From: Pseudoflavonifractor sp902362925
GTDB taxonomy: Bacteria; Bacillota; Clostridia; Oscillospirales; Oscillospiraceae
Assembly (NCBI GenBank): GCA_902362925.1
Contig: CABIYL010000005.1
Direction: 5' to 3' (one strand)
Length of the DNA: 64,000 nt
The notes under the pieces were generated by a model, which searched no databases, was not told the origin of the DNA, and worked only from the letters and a program-made list of their open reading frames with translations. Positions 24,609-33,425 of the stretch are shown in pieces; the stretch's first letter is position 1, and the number at the start of each line of letters is the position of its first letter. A program made the position numbers and the translations under genes.

Positions 24609-26834
24609 TCAACCGGATACACGTTTGACCTGGTACACGCCGGAGATCTGCCCCAGCTTGTTGATGACGTTGTTGAGCTCGTCCCGGTCCTTGACCTCCA
24701 GGACGATGGACACAGCGGCGTAGCCGTCGGGCATGGCCCGGGCGGAGAAGGAGTCCACCTTCACCTTGGCAGAGGACAGGGCCATGGTCACGTCCATGGC
24801 CAGGCAGTCCCGGTCCTTGGCGGAAATTTCGAGGGAGGTGGGATAGGCGGTCTGCTCACCGCCCACCCAGGCCACATTGACCCAGCGTCCGGCCTCCTCG
24901 GCACGGCGTTTTTCGGGGGCGGCGTTGGGGCAGTCGGCCCGGTGGACCGACACGCCGAAGCCGCGGGTAATAAAGCCCACGACCGGGTCGCCGGGCACGG
25001 GGGTGCAGCACTTGGCGAACTTGACCAGGCAGTTGTCCAGACCCTCCACCACAATGCCGGACTCCGACTTGCGGGGGGTCTTGATCTGACCGGGGGCAGG
25101 AGCGGGAGCGGCGGGGTAGACCACCTCGCTGGCGGCCCGCTCGGCGGCCGCCTTCTCCTCCTTGACCCGGCCCAGCCGGGTCAGCTCGTCCCGGATGCGC
25201 ACCACCGACTTGGCGGCGGTCATGCCGCCGTAGCCGATGGCGGCGTACAGCTCATCCAGGGAGTTGAAGCGGACCTTTTTCAGAATGAAGGGGAGGGCGT
25301 CCTCAGCGGTGATCTGGGCCAGAGTGATGCCCGCCCGCTTCAGCTCGGCCTCAAAGGAGGCGCGGCCGGTGGCGATGTTCTCCTCCCGCTTCTCCTTCTT
25401 GAACCACTGGCGGATCTTGTTGCGGGCCTCGTTGGACTTGCAGATGTTCATCCAGTCGCGGCTGGGGCCGTGGGCGGACTTAGAGGTGATGACCTCCACA
25501 ATGTCGCCGTTTTTCAGGGGAGTGTCGAAGGGAACCATGCGGCCGTTGACTTTTGCGCCGGTCATCTTGTTGCCAACGGCGGAGTGGATGGAGTAGGCGA
25601 AGTCGATGGGGGTGGCGCCGGCGGGCAGGTTGATCACGTCGCCACGGGGGGTGAACACGAACACCTCGTCGGCGAACATATCCACCTTCAGGGTGCGGAC
25701 AAACTCCTCGGCGTCGGTGTCCTGCTGGTTCTCCAGCAGCTTGCGCACCCACTCGAAGGCCTCCTCGGTGCCCAGCTTCTCGTTGGCCATGCCCTGCTTG
25801 TACTTCCAGTGGGCGGCGATACCGTACTCGGCGGTGTTGTGCATCTCCTGGGTGCGGATCTGCACCTCGAAGGGGATGCCCTCCCGGCCGATGACGGTGG
25901 TGTGGAGGGACTGGTAGCCGTTGGGCTTGGGGGTGCCGATATAGTCCTTGAACCGGCCCAGCACCGGGCGGAACAGGTCGTGGATGCAGCCCAGCACATT
26001 GTAGCACTCCGAGATGTCGTCCACAATCACCCGGAAGGCATAAAGATCAAAAATTTCGTCCAGGGTCTTGTTCTGGGCGTACATCTTCCGGTAGATGGAG
26101 TAGATGTGCTTCACACGGCCGTACACCATGCACTTGATGCCCTCCTCGGCCAGCCGGTCCTCAATCTTCTTCTGGATGGAGGCCATGAACTCCTCATGGG
26201 CGGAGGAGCGGGCGGCCAGCTCGTCGGCAATCTCCTGGTAGCCGATGGGGTCCAGGTACTTGAGGGAGGTATCCTCCAGCTCCCACTTGATGCGCTGCAT
26301 GCCCAGCCGGTGGGCGATGGGAGCGTAGATTTCCATGGTCTCCAGGGCTTTTTCCTTCTGCTTCCTGGGGGACTGGTACTCCATGGTGCGCATGTTGTGG
26401 AGCCGATCGCAGATTTTGATGAGAATCACCCGGATGTCCTTGGCCATGGCCATGAGCATCTTGCGCAGATTCTCCATCTGCTCCTCTTCTTTTGAGGTGT
26501 ACTGCACACGGGTCAGCTTGGTGACGCCCTCCACCAGGTTGGCCACCGTGGGACCGAACCGCTTGGCGATGTCCTCATGGGTGGCGCCGGTGTCCTCGAT
26601 GGTGTCGTGGAGCAGGGCGGCGATGATGGAGTCGGTGTCCAGCTCCAGGTCGGCCACAATCTCCGCCACCGCCAGAGGGTGGGTGATATAGGGGGAGCCG
26701 TCCTTGCGCAGCTGGCTGGAGTGGGCGTTGTCCGCATAGGTGAACGCATCGAAGAGCCGCTTTGTGTCAAGGGACGGGTTATAGGCTTTGATCTTGTCCT
26801 CCAGCGCCTGGTAGCGCTCCAGGATGGGGTCCAT
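24609..26834 (-). CDS. rel: Bifunctional (p)ppGpp synthetase/hydrolase Rel
   Basis: 741 residues with the complete long RelA/SpoT layout. HD hydrolase (about 30-180; His38, His52, His76-Asp77, Glu80-Asp81), synthetase (about 230-340; RVIVDDISECYNVLGCIHD, GTPKPNGYQSLHTTVIG), TGS domain (about 390-450; VFVFTPRGDVINLPAGATP), a zinc-finger/helical region with KFAKCCTPVPGDPVVGFITRG, and a C-terminal ACT domain. Both catalytic sites keep their key residues, so it should make and degrade the alarmone. It is the second gene after recJ, and upstream of cell-wall genes, so stringent-response and wall enzymes may share one transcript. Confidence 0.95.
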   Translation of the reverse strand: MDPILERYQALEDKIKAYNPSLDTKRLFDAFTYADNAHSSQLRKDGSPYITHPLAVAEIVADLELDTDSIIAALLHDTIEDTGATHEDIAKRFGPTVANLVEGVTKLTRVQYTSKEEEQMENLRKMLMAMAKDIRVILIKICDRLHNMRTMEYQSPRKQKEKALETMEIYAPIAHRLGMQRIKWELEDTSLKYLDPIGYQEIADELAARSSAHEEFMASIQKKIEDRLAEEGIKCMVYGRVKHIYSIYRKMYAQNKTLDEIFDLYAFRVIVDDISECYNVLGCIHDLFRPVLGRFKDYIGTPKPNGYQSLHTTVIGREGIPFEVQIRTQEMHNTAEYGIAAHWKYKQGMANEKLGTEEAFEWVRKLLENQQDTDAEEFVRTLKVDMFADEVFVFTPRGDVINLPAGATPIDFAYSIHSAVGNKMTGAKVNGRMVPFDTPLKNGDIVEVITSKSAHGPSRDWMNICKSNEARNKIRQWFKKEKREENIATGRASFEAELKRAGITLAQITAEDALPFILKKVRFNSLDELYAAIGYGGMTAAKSVVRIRDELTRLGRVKEEKAAAERAASEVVYPAAPAPAPGQIKTPRKSESGIVVEGLDNCLVKFAKCCTPVPGDPVVGFITRGFGVSVHRADCPNAAPEKRRAEEAGRWVNVAWVGGEQTAYPTSLEISAKDRDCLAMDVTMALSSAKVKVDSFSARAMPDGYAAVSIVLEVKDRDELNNVINKLGQISGVYQVKRVSG

Positions 26835-26876
26835 AAAATCACCTCCGAAAATGTCGCGGGGGTTGGGAAGGGGGCA

Positions 26877-28946
26877 TCAGGCCCCTTCGGTCAGTTTGCG
26901 CAGACGGCGCATGATGTATGACTCCTCCAAATTAACCTTGCCCTCTGTGGGCTTCAGGTCGATACAGAGGTGGTCGGTGGAGTGCTCCACCCGGATGAGA
27001 CCCCGCTCGTCCAGCACCTCCAGGCACACCATGGTGCGCATGAAGGTCTCCCGCAGGCCGAAGGAGCGGGCGATGTTCCGGGAGAGGCGGCCTGCCGTCT
27101 CCTCCAGCCTTCCGGCGGAGCTGCGGTTTTTCAGGTACCGCCACACAGCCGCGAACTCCTCCCGGGTGGGGGTGAGGGCGGCGGCCTCCTGGGGGGTGAG
27201 GGCGGCGCCGGAGCGGAGCTTCTCATAGAGGGCCCGCTCGGCCTGGGCACGGGTGAGGGCGGGGCGCAGGTCGATGAGCTGGAGCTGCACCGACCGCCAG
27301 CCCCGGAATTCGTTGATCTGGGGGGAGAAGGCCAGGTCCACCCGGTCGCCGGGTGCCAGGCCTGCCTCCGCCAGGGAGACGGAGAAAAAGATGGCGTCAA
27401 AGCTGCGGCCGCCCTTGGTCACCTTCAGCTTCAGATGCCGTCCGCCGCCCACCTCGGAGGCGTTGGTGACCGTGCAGCCCGACATGGAAAAGACCGGCTT
27501 GGGGTTGCCGGTGCCGTAGGGCTCCAGCAGGTCCAGGGAGAGCACCCCCTCCTGGGTCAGCAGGGCGGGGTCGGCCTCGGCGTCCACATCCAGGGCGGCC
27601 TCCATGGCCGCGCCGCCGGTGGAGGAGCGGACCAGCTCCAGCATCCTCTCACGGAAGGCGGGAATGTGCTCTTCCAGGATGGTGAATCCGGCGGCCAGCT
27701 CATGGCCGCCGAAGCCCTCCAGCAGGTCCCGGCACTGCTCCAGGGCGGCGAACAGGTTGAAGCCGCCGAAGGACCGGCAGGAGCCCTTGCCCTTGCCGTC
27801 CTGAAGGCAGATCATAAAGGTGGGACAGGAGTACTTCTCGCTGAGCCGGGAGGCCACAATGCCCACCACGCCCTGATGCCAGCCCTCACGGGCCAGGACC
27901 AGAGCGGGCCGGTCCTCGGGGCGCATGGCGTCGGCCATGGCCACGCACTCCTCGTAGATGTCCAGCTCCACGGCCTGACGCTCCCGGTTGAGGGCGCACA
28001 GCTCCCGTGCCAGGGCTTCGCCCCGTGCCGGGTCGGAGGTCAAAAGCAGCTCAGCGGCCAGTCCGGCGCAGCCCATCCGCCCGGAGGCGTTGATCCGGGG
28101 CGCCAGAGTGTACCCGATGGACACGGAGGTGAGGGGACGCTCGGTGAGTCCGGCCTCATGGAGCAGAGCCCGCAGACCGGGCCGCACTGTGTTCTTCAAC
28201 GCGGCAAGGCCCATGCGGATGATGGTCCGGTTTTCTCCCACCACCTGCATCACGTCGGCCACCGTGCCCACGGCGGCCAGGTCGGCATACCGGCGGAGCA
28301 GGGCGGATTCCTCCGCCTTGTCCCCCAGTGCCAGCACCAGCTTGAGGGCCACGCCCACCCCCGCCAGATGCTTGAAGGGGTAGCCGCAGTCCCTGCGGTG
28401 GGGGTCCACCACAGCGGCGGCGGTGGGGATACGGTCCTTGCACTCATGGTGGTCGGTGATGACAATGTCAATGCCCAGGGAGGCGGCAAACTCCGCCTCG
28501 TTCACGGCGGTGATGCCGCAGTCCACGGTGATAATCAGGCTCACGCCCTTGGCGTGGAGGGCGGAGACAGCGGAGCAGCTCAGGCCGTAGCCCTCCTCCA
28601 TCCGGTCGGGGATGTAGGGGGTGACCTTTGCACCCCGGCTGCGCAGGTAGTCTGTGAGCAGGCAGGTGGAGGTGATGCCGTCCACGTCGTAGTCGCCATA
28701 CACGGCGATGTGTTCGTTTTGGTCCAGGGCGGCGGCGATGCGGCTCACTGCCCGGTCCATGTCCTTCATGAGAAAGGGGTCCCACAGCAGGTCCTCGTCG
28801 GAGCGGAGGAAGTCCTTGGCCTTCTCCACGGTGTCCAAACCACGGGCGCAGAGCACCGCGGCCGCCAGCGGGGGAACCCCATCCGCCTCCATGGCCGCCT
28901 GGGCCGCGGGAGACGGGGCGCGTAAATTCCATTGTCTGTACTTCAT
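26877..28946 (-). CDS. recJ: Single-strand-specific exonuclease RecJ
   Basis: 689 residues from the ATG at 28946 (MKYRQWNLRAP); the frame is open upstream but crosses the promoter. DHH motifs: AVYGDYDVDGITSTCLL, LIITVDCG, and ITDHHECKD followed by VDPHR. A DHHA1 domain (about 350-460; LVLAREGWHQGVVGIVASRL, GGHELAAGF) and an OB fold follow, and a C-terminal extension (about 570-689). RecJ degrades 5'-ended single strands in repair and recombination. First gene of the operon driven from 28984-29012. Confidence 0.93.
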   Translation of the reverse strand: MKYRQWNLRAPSPAAQAAMEADGVPPLAAAVLCARGLDTVEKAKDFLRSDEDLLWDPFLMKDMDRAVSRIAAALDQNEHIAVYGDYDVDGITSTCLLTDYLRSRGAKVTPYIPDRMEEGYGLSCSAVSALHAKGVSLIITVDCGITAVNEAEFAASLGIDIVITDHHECKDRIPTAAAVVDPHRRDCGYPFKHLAGVGVALKLVLALGDKAEESALLRRYADLAAVGTVADVMQVVGENRTIIRMGLAALKNTVRPGLRALLHEAGLTERPLTSVSIGYTLAPRINASGRMGCAGLAAELLLTSDPARGEALARELCALNRERQAVELDIYEECVAMADAMRPEDRPALVLAREGWHQGVVGIVASRLSEKYSCPTFMICLQDGKGKGSCRSFGGFNLFAALEQCRDLLEGFGGHELAAGFTILEEHIPAFRERMLELVRSSTGGAAMEAALDVDAEADPALLTQEGVLSLDLLEPYGTGNPKPVFSMSGCTVTNASEVGGGRHLKLKVTKGGRSFDAIFFSVSLAEAGLAPGDRVDLAFSPQINEFRGWRSVQLQLIDLRPALTRAQAERALYEKLRSGAALTPQEAAALTPTREEFAAVWRYLKNRSSAGRLEETAGRLSRNIARSFGLRETFMRTMVCLEVLDERGLIRVEHSTDHLCIDLKPTEGKVNLEESYIMRRLRKLTEGA

Positions 28947-28983
28947 GGGTGTGCCCCCGAAATTGGATAGAAAATTACTTTTC

Positions 28984-29012
28984 ATTATAACAAAGATAGG
29001 GGAAAGATACAA
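28984..29012 (-). promoter_or_regulatory. Promoter of the recJ-rel-cell-wall operon
   Basis: On the minus strand TTGTAT (-35, 29007-29012), a 17-bp spacer and TATAAT (-10, 28984-28989), about 40 bases upstream of recJ and downstream of the terminator of the previous gene. Confidence 0.75.
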
Positions 29013-29073
29013 GTTGAAACGGGAAATATCCGCCGCCGGGAAATGGTTCCCAGGGGCGATTTTTGCCCGAATG

Positions 29074-29108
29074 CAAAAACACCCTGCCGCGTACAGCACG
29101 GCAGGGTG
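29074..29108 (-). terminator. Terminator of the pilus-cluster transcript
   Basis: 10-bp stem CACCCTGCCG (29080-29089) with CGGCAGGGTG (29099-29108), followed on the minus strand by TTTTTGC; it separates the pilus cluster from recJ. Confidence 0.85.
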
Positions 29109-29127
29109 CGGTATATGGGGAAAGACC

Positions 29128-29559
29128 TCAGAGGAAGCGATCCTCGGCCAGGCGGATAAGCTCCAGGGCGCTGGCGAACTGCTGCCTGGGGGAGCCGTCC
29201 ATCCAGTCCACCAAGCCCTGCCAGGAGGCGTTGCGCCGGGACATGACATACAGGGTGAAGGTGGCCAGCGCGCCGGAGGCCTGCTCCACCTCCTCCAGGG
29301 GGATGCCCTCGCTGGGGTCGGCGGAGGCGGGGACGTTGCTCTCATGCTCCCGGAAGGAGCGGGAGTGCTGGAAGGCCTGGGGGAAGTTCTGCTTTTCCAG
29401 TACCTCGTCCAGGCGGAGGATCAGGCTGCCCATGTCGGAGAAGGCCATGGGACGGGTGAGGCGCTGGCTGTACACCTTGCCGGAGATTCGGCCGTTGTCC
29501 GACTGGTCCACACATACCCGCAGGGCCGCGCTGGGGCTGTTCAGATTGGAAAAGGACAT
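29128..29559 (-). CDS. Protein with an N(A)xWQG-type C-terminal domain (unknown function)
   Basis: 143 residues, start after AGGGAGG. The N-terminal half (RVCVDQSDNGRISGKVYSQR) is a beta-rich segment; the C-terminal half (about 100-143) reads TLYVMSRRNASWQGLVDWMD followed by FASALELIRLAED. This matches the whole of the small protein at 39621-39821 (VQIRNTQNATWQGTVAWTDG, then FRSALELIKLID). Both copies lie next to surface-structure genes. The gene follows pilT by 18 bases and precedes a terminator. No biochemical role is known to me. Confidence 0.7.
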   Translation of the reverse strand: MSFSNLNSPSAALRVCVDQSDNGRISGKVYSQRLTRPMAFSDMGSLILRLDEVLEKQNFPQAFQHSRSFREHESNVPASADPSEGIPLEEVEQASGALATFTLYVMSRRNASWQGLVDWMDGSPRQQFASALELIRLAEDRFL

Positions 29560-29577
29560 GTATCAAACCTCCCTTGA

Positions 29578-30642
29578 TTAAGAATTGAGTGCCAGGCGCT
29601 TGCGCAGCCACTCGCTGTTGACGCAGTGGCCCAGGGCGGCGTCCGCCCCGATGCGGCCTGCCTTCACCAGCTGAAGCAGGCTCTGGTCCATGGAGATCAT
29701 GCCGTCGGCGGCGGAAGAGGAGATCACGTTGTCCAGCTGGTGGGCCTTGGACTCCCGGATCATGTTGCGCACGGCGGGGGTGACGGTCATCACCTCAAAG
29801 GCGGGGATGAGGGAGCCGTCCTTGGCGGGCACCAGCTGCTGGGACACCACACCCTCAATGACCAGGGCCAGCTGGGTGCGGATCTGCTGCTGCTGCTCCG
29901 GGGGGAAGGAGTCCACAATCCGGTCGATGGTGTTGGACGCGCCCAGGGTGTGGAGGGTGGAGATGACCAGGTGGCCGGTCTCGGCGGCGGTGACGGCGGC
30001 CTTGATGGTCTCCGCGTCCCGCATCTCGCCCACCAGAATCACGTCGGGGGCCTCGCGGAGCGCGGCCCGGAGGGCGGCGTCATAGCTAGTGGTGTCGGTT
30101 GCCAGCTCGCGCTGGGTGACCACACTCATCTTGTGGTGGTGGAGGTACTCGATGGGGTCCTCGATGGTGATGACGTGGAGGTTGCGGGTGGAATTGATGG
30201 CGTCCACGATGCAGGCCAGAGTGGTGGTCTTTCCGCTGCCGGCCGGGCCGGTGAAGAGCACCAGGCCACGGGAGCAGGAGGCAAAGCTCATGACGCTGTC
30301 GGGGATGCCCAGGACCGTCCGGTCGGGCAGGGCGAAGGACACCACCCGGATCACCAGACCCAGGGAGCCTCTCTGCCGTAAGGCGTTGACCCGGAAGCGG
30401 GAGAGATGGGGCACGGCAAAGGAGAAGTCGTCGTCGCCGGTGCGCTCCAGCCGGTCCATGGAGCGGTTGCCGGACAGGGCGTAGGCCTCCCGCACCAGGT
30501 TTTCCAGGGCGTCGGGGAGGAGGCGGTCTCCCTCACGGGTGATGACGCCGCTGATCTTGTAGGCGGCGGGCAGGCCGGGGATGAGCAGAATGTCGGAGGC
30601 GCCCCGCTCCACCGCATGGGTGAGAATCTCAACTAAAGTCAT
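29578..30642 (-). CDS. pilT: PilT-type pilus ATPase
   Basis: 354 residues from the ATG at 30642 (GGAAGGA upstream). Secretion-superfamily ATPase with Walker A GPAGSGKTT (132-140), the Asp box VITIEDPIEY, Walker B in PDVILVGEMRD and the His box TGHLVISTLHT. The sequence SFPPEQQQQIRTQLALVIEG and the end RESKAHQLDNVI are typical of PilT, the pilus-retraction motor, rather than the PilB extension ATPase. It lies in a cluster with a PilC homologue and small anchored proteins. No PilB, prepilin peptidase or major pilin occurs nearby, so this motor may power a minimal system or depend on genes elsewhere. Confidence 0.9.
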   Translation of the reverse strand: MTLVEILTHAVERGASDILLIPGLPAAYKISGVITREGDRLLPDALENLVREAYALSGNRSMDRLERTGDDDFSFAVPHLSRFRVNALRQRGSLGLVIRVVSFALPDRTVLGIPDSVMSFASCSRGLVLFTGPAGSGKTTTLACIVDAINSTRNLHVITIEDPIEYLHHHKMSVVTQRELATDTTSYDAALRAALREAPDVILVGEMRDAETIKAAVTAAETGHLVISTLHTLGASNTIDRIVDSFPPEQQQQIRTQLALVIEGVVSQQLVPAKDGSLIPAFEVMTVTPAVRNMIRESKAHQLDNVISSSAADGMISMDQSLLQLVKAGRIGADAALGHCVNSEWLRKRLALNS

Positions 30643-30655
30643 GGCAAATTCCTTC

Positions 30656-31036
30656 CTATTCCGGCAGCGTGCCGTCAAAGACGGGGAGATGGTCCCCGTC
30701 CCCGCCGTCGTCCTCCACGGGGACGGTCTGCCAGGCGAGAATTTCCACCCCGTCCTCTCCCCGCACCAGGTGGAGGTGGAGAGACTGGGTGTCGGTCATG
30801 GGAATATCGGTTTCCAGCTCGTCGTCGGTCCCGGCGGCAAACTGGGCGTACAGCGCAGCGGCCTGGGCGTCGGCGGCGTAGTAGGCGGACACCGTGTCGG
30901 CGTTGGTCTGGGACAGGGACAGGTCGGCCCGTGCCGAGGTGAGGGTGAGGGCGGAGAACACCGACAATGTGAGTACCAGCAGCACGGTCATGATGGACAC
31001 CACGCCGATGCCGATGGGAGGCGGAGATTTTTTCAC
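30656..31036 (-). CDS. Small single-pass protein of the pilus cluster
   Basis: 126 residues with one N-terminal hydrophobic helix (about 10-32; IGIGVVSIMTVLLVLTLSVF) and a soluble, acidic exterior (SLSQTNADTVSAYYAADAQA). There is no prepilin cleavage site. The shape resembles PilX/GspK-type minor components or DUF-class anchor proteins of clostridial pilus loci. The ATG overlaps the previous stop by 4 bases (ATGA). Confidence 0.7.
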   Translation of the reverse strand: MKKSPPPIGIGVVSIMTVLLVLTLSVFSALTLTSARADLSLSQTNADTVSAYYAADAQAAALYAQFAAGTDDELETDIPMTDTQSLHLHLVRGEDGVEILAWQTVPVEDDGGDGDHLPVFDGTLPE

Positions 31037-31389
31037 GGCTGAGCCACCTCCTCACCGCTCAGAGCGGAAATCCAGCTGGTCTCCAGGGTGTAGAGAGACG
31101 TATCGCCCCAGAAAATCTCAATTTCAGCGGTGGAGAGGCCGCTGTCCTCGGTCTGGCTGACCTCATACCGGTATCCGTCGGGGGCTTCCGGCAGGGCGTC
31201 TCCGGCCCGGAGGGCTTCCGCGGTGCTCTGGGCCAGATATACCGCCTGGGTGAGGCGGGTGCTCTCCAGGCTCATGCTCCGGGCGTGGAGCAGCAGGCCC
31301 ACACACACCGCCGCGCACAGCACAAAGAGGAACAGGTCAATCACCAGCTCCATGAGGAAGAGGGAAAAACGGCTGCCCGATTCCTTCAC
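31033..31389 (-). CDS. Pseudopilin-like protein with unusual leader
   Basis: 118 residues. The N-terminus SGSRFSLFLMELVIDLFLFVL resembles a type IV prepilin helix (F..., Glu, long hydrophobic stretch), but the residue before Phe is Arg instead of Gly and the Glu is two places late, so processing by a prepilin peptidase is doubtful. The rest is a short beta-type globular part (YRYEVSQTEDSGLSTAEIEI). It overlaps both neighbours by 4 bases and so is co-translated with them. Confidence 0.7.
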   Translation of the reverse strand: MKESGSRFSLFLMELVIDLFLFVLCAAVCVGLLLHARSMSLESTRLTQAVYLAQSTAEALRAGDALPEAPDGYRYEVSQTEDSGLSTAEIEIFWGDTSLYTLETSWISALSGEEVAQP

Positions 31390-31883
31390 AGCTCACCCAC
31401 CTCCTCCACGCCGGTGCGGGGGTACAGGGTGACCGACCACTGGTGATCCCCGTCAGAGGCGGTGATGTCCAGCCCGCCGGTTTCGCTGACGGACAGGTCC
31501 AGGGAGGACAGCTCCAGCAGCTCCATGCCGTCCTCGGGGGCCAGGCCGGTGCCCTCCTCCATGTACAGCTCCATCAGGGAGCCTTCAAAGCAGTAGATCA
31601 GCGTGACGTACACGCTGCCGTCTTCGCTGGTTTCGGTAAGGCGCAGGGCGTCCCCGCCGCCGAAGGTCCCGACGGCCACGCCGCCGGCGTCCGACCGGCG
31701 GATCTGGTTGACCACATAGGACAGAGCGATGCGCTGGGTGGAGTTGGTGTCGGCGTCGTCGGCCACGGAGCGGTACACGCCCGTGCCCATCAGGGTCACG
31801 CCCATGGCCAGCAGGGCGAAGAGCGCCGCCAGGCACACGATGACCACCCGCCGCAGCCCGGTGCCGCCGGAATGGGTTTTCAT
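31386..31883 (-). CDS. DUF4860-like membrane-anchored protein of the pilus cluster
   Basis: 165 residues. A basic N-terminus and a helix (about 12-32; VVIVCLAALFALLAMGVTLM) are followed by TQRIALSYVVNQIRRSDAGG and a beta-rich part ending in DHQWSVTLYPR. This matches my memory of the DUF4860 family, found in clostridial type IV pilus clusters with unknown role. ATG at 31883 with GGGGGTG upstream. Four-base overlap with the next gene. Confidence 0.7.
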   Translation of the reverse strand: MKTHSGGTGLRRVVIVCLAALFALLAMGVTLMGTGVYRSVADDADTNSTQRIALSYVVNQIRRSDAGGVAVGTFGGGDALRLTETSEDGSVYVTLIYCFEGSLMELYMEEGTGLAPEDGMELLELSSLDLSVSETGGLDITASDGDHQWSVTLYPRTGVEEVGEL

Positions 31884-31920
31884 GGGGACACCCCCTTACA
31901 AAAGGATTCTGAGAAAGCGC

Positions 31921-32238
31921 TTACTCCCCCAGGGCCAGCACCGTGATGTCGGGCATCAGGTTGGAGGCCACATACTGGTAGGAGATGACATACCGGTCGT
32001 CACCGGCGGTGACGCCGTAGTGTTCCACGAGATAGTCCAGGGTTCTGGGATAGAAGCCCTCCAGGGCGTAGCACTCCACCGCCGCACGGCGGACGCCCTC
32101 TTCGGCCAGGGCAAGAACCTCCGCATCAGTGCGGACGCTGATAACCCTGGTAAAGAGCAGCGCGGCACCGGCCAGGGCGATGAGGAACACGGCAGCAGGT
32201 AAAAACCGCCGTACAAATGAGGCGCGTTTACCGCCCAT
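31921..32238 (-). CDS. Small membrane-anchored protein of the pilus cluster
   Basis: 105 residues with one N-terminal helix (about 11-31; FLPAAVFLIALAGAALLFTRV) and a globular part (AVECYALEGFYPRTLDYLVEHYGV), which resembles the alpha/beta start of pseudopilins such as GspG (ALEGFYP, YL). There is no cleavage motif before the helix. GAAAGGAGG precedes the ATG. It follows pilC by 28 bases. Confidence 0.7.
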   Translation of the reverse strand: MGGKRASFVRRFLPAAVFLIALAGAALLFTRVISVRTDAEVLALAEEGVRRAAVECYALEGFYPRTLDYLVEHYGVTAGDDRYVISYQYVASNLMPDITVLALGE

Positions 32239-32266
32239 GGCGGAGACCTCCTTTCAAACAGATAGA

Positions 32267-33316
32267 TCAGCCGATGGCGGTCAGCACGCCCAGCAGGGGC
32301 AGCATGACCGACAGCAGCACCAGGCCCACGGCGATGCACAGCAGCAGCACCAGGGCGAACTCCAGCCGGGACAGCAGGGAGGCAAGCCGCTCGTCGGCCT
32401 CCTCACGGCAGCGGGAGGCCAGCTCCTCCATGGCCTGCTCGGGCACGCCAGAGCGGAATCCGGCGCCCAGCAGTCCGGCCTGGAGACCGTCCAGCAGTCC
32501 GCAGGCGGTGACGGCCTTATAGAAGTCCTCACCCTGCTCCATGCGGCTCTGGCAGTCCTTCAGGGCGGGGGAGAGGGCGGAGCCCTCCAGCAGATGGACG
32601 GTGCGCTCCATGGCCTCGTCCAGGGGCAGGCCGCTGGAGAGCATCAGGGCCATGGCGGAGGAGAAACGGCTCCGGTCCACGGCCTGGGCGGCCTTGCCCT
32701 TGCCCAGCAGGCGGGCTTCCACCGACTGGGCTCCGGCGCCCTGACGGCGGGAGAGCACCAGCAGGACAACGGCGCCAATGGCCAGCAGGACCACCAGCAC
32801 GCCGCCCACATACTGTCCGGCGGTGCCCGCGGTCATCAGGGCCTGGGCGGCGGGGGAGAGGGTCAGGCCCAGCTGCTGGAATACCTGCTGGAACACGGGG
32901 AGCACCCGGGTCATGAGCACCAGGAACACCGCCGCCACCAGAACAGCCATAACGGCGGGGTAGAGCACGGCACGGCGGATGGCGGACGCGGTCTCGGATT
33001 CACGGCGGTAATAGGCGGCCAGGGCAGAGAGGACCTGGTCCAGCCGTCCGGCGGCCTGACCAATCTCCACCATGCGCACCATATACCCCGGGAAGGCGCC
33101 GCTGGTGCGGAGCGCCTCGGACAGGGGAGCGCCGTCCAGCAGGGCGGCGTGGAGAGACTCCAGCAGAGCCTTGCTTCTGGGGTCGGCCGCGTCCTCGGCC
33201 AGCACCTCCACGCCCTCCTCGGAGCCGATACCGGCGTGCATCATCAGGGAGAGCTGATAGCAGAACACAGACAGCGCGTCGGCGCTGAGCGGCGGGTTAC
33301 TCCGTTCTTTTGCCAT
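32267..33316 (-). CDS. pilC: PilC/GspF-type inner-membrane platform protein
   Basis: 349 residues from the ATG at 33316 (GGAGGTG upstream). Two T2SSF domains, about 12-125 (FCYQLSLMMHAGIGSEEGVEVLAE; MVRMVEIGQAAGRLDQVLSAL) and about 215-335 (FSSAMALMLSSGLPLDEAME; LASRCREEADERLASLLSRL), and three membrane helices near 130-150, 175-195 and 320-345. It forms the platform on which the ATPase assembles pilus or pseudopilus subunits. Located between the transglutaminase and the small anchored proteins. Confidence 0.92.
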   Translation of the reverse strand: MAKERSNPPLSADALSVFCYQLSLMMHAGIGSEEGVEVLAEDAADPRSKALLESLHAALLDGAPLSEALRTSGAFPGYMVRMVEIGQAAGRLDQVLSALAAYYRRESETASAIRRAVLYPAVMAVLVAAVFLVLMTRVLPVFQQVFQQLGLTLSPAAQALMTAGTAGQYVGGVLVVLLAIGAVVLLVLSRRQGAGAQSVEARLLGKGKAAQAVDRSRFSSAMALMLSSGLPLDEAMERTVHLLEGSALSPALKDCQSRMEQGEDFYKAVTACGLLDGLQAGLLGAGFRSGVPEQAMEELASRCREEADERLASLLSRLEFALVLLLCIAVGLVLLSVMLPLLGVLTAIG

Positions 33317-33425
33317 AGGACAACACCTCCGGGTAATCATGGGTCAGGCGGTCTGCCGCCTGAGAAGGACAGAATGGCGCACATGCCCTGAACCCGCGCA
33401 AAAGCGCTGGCCCAGGGCAGAGCGA

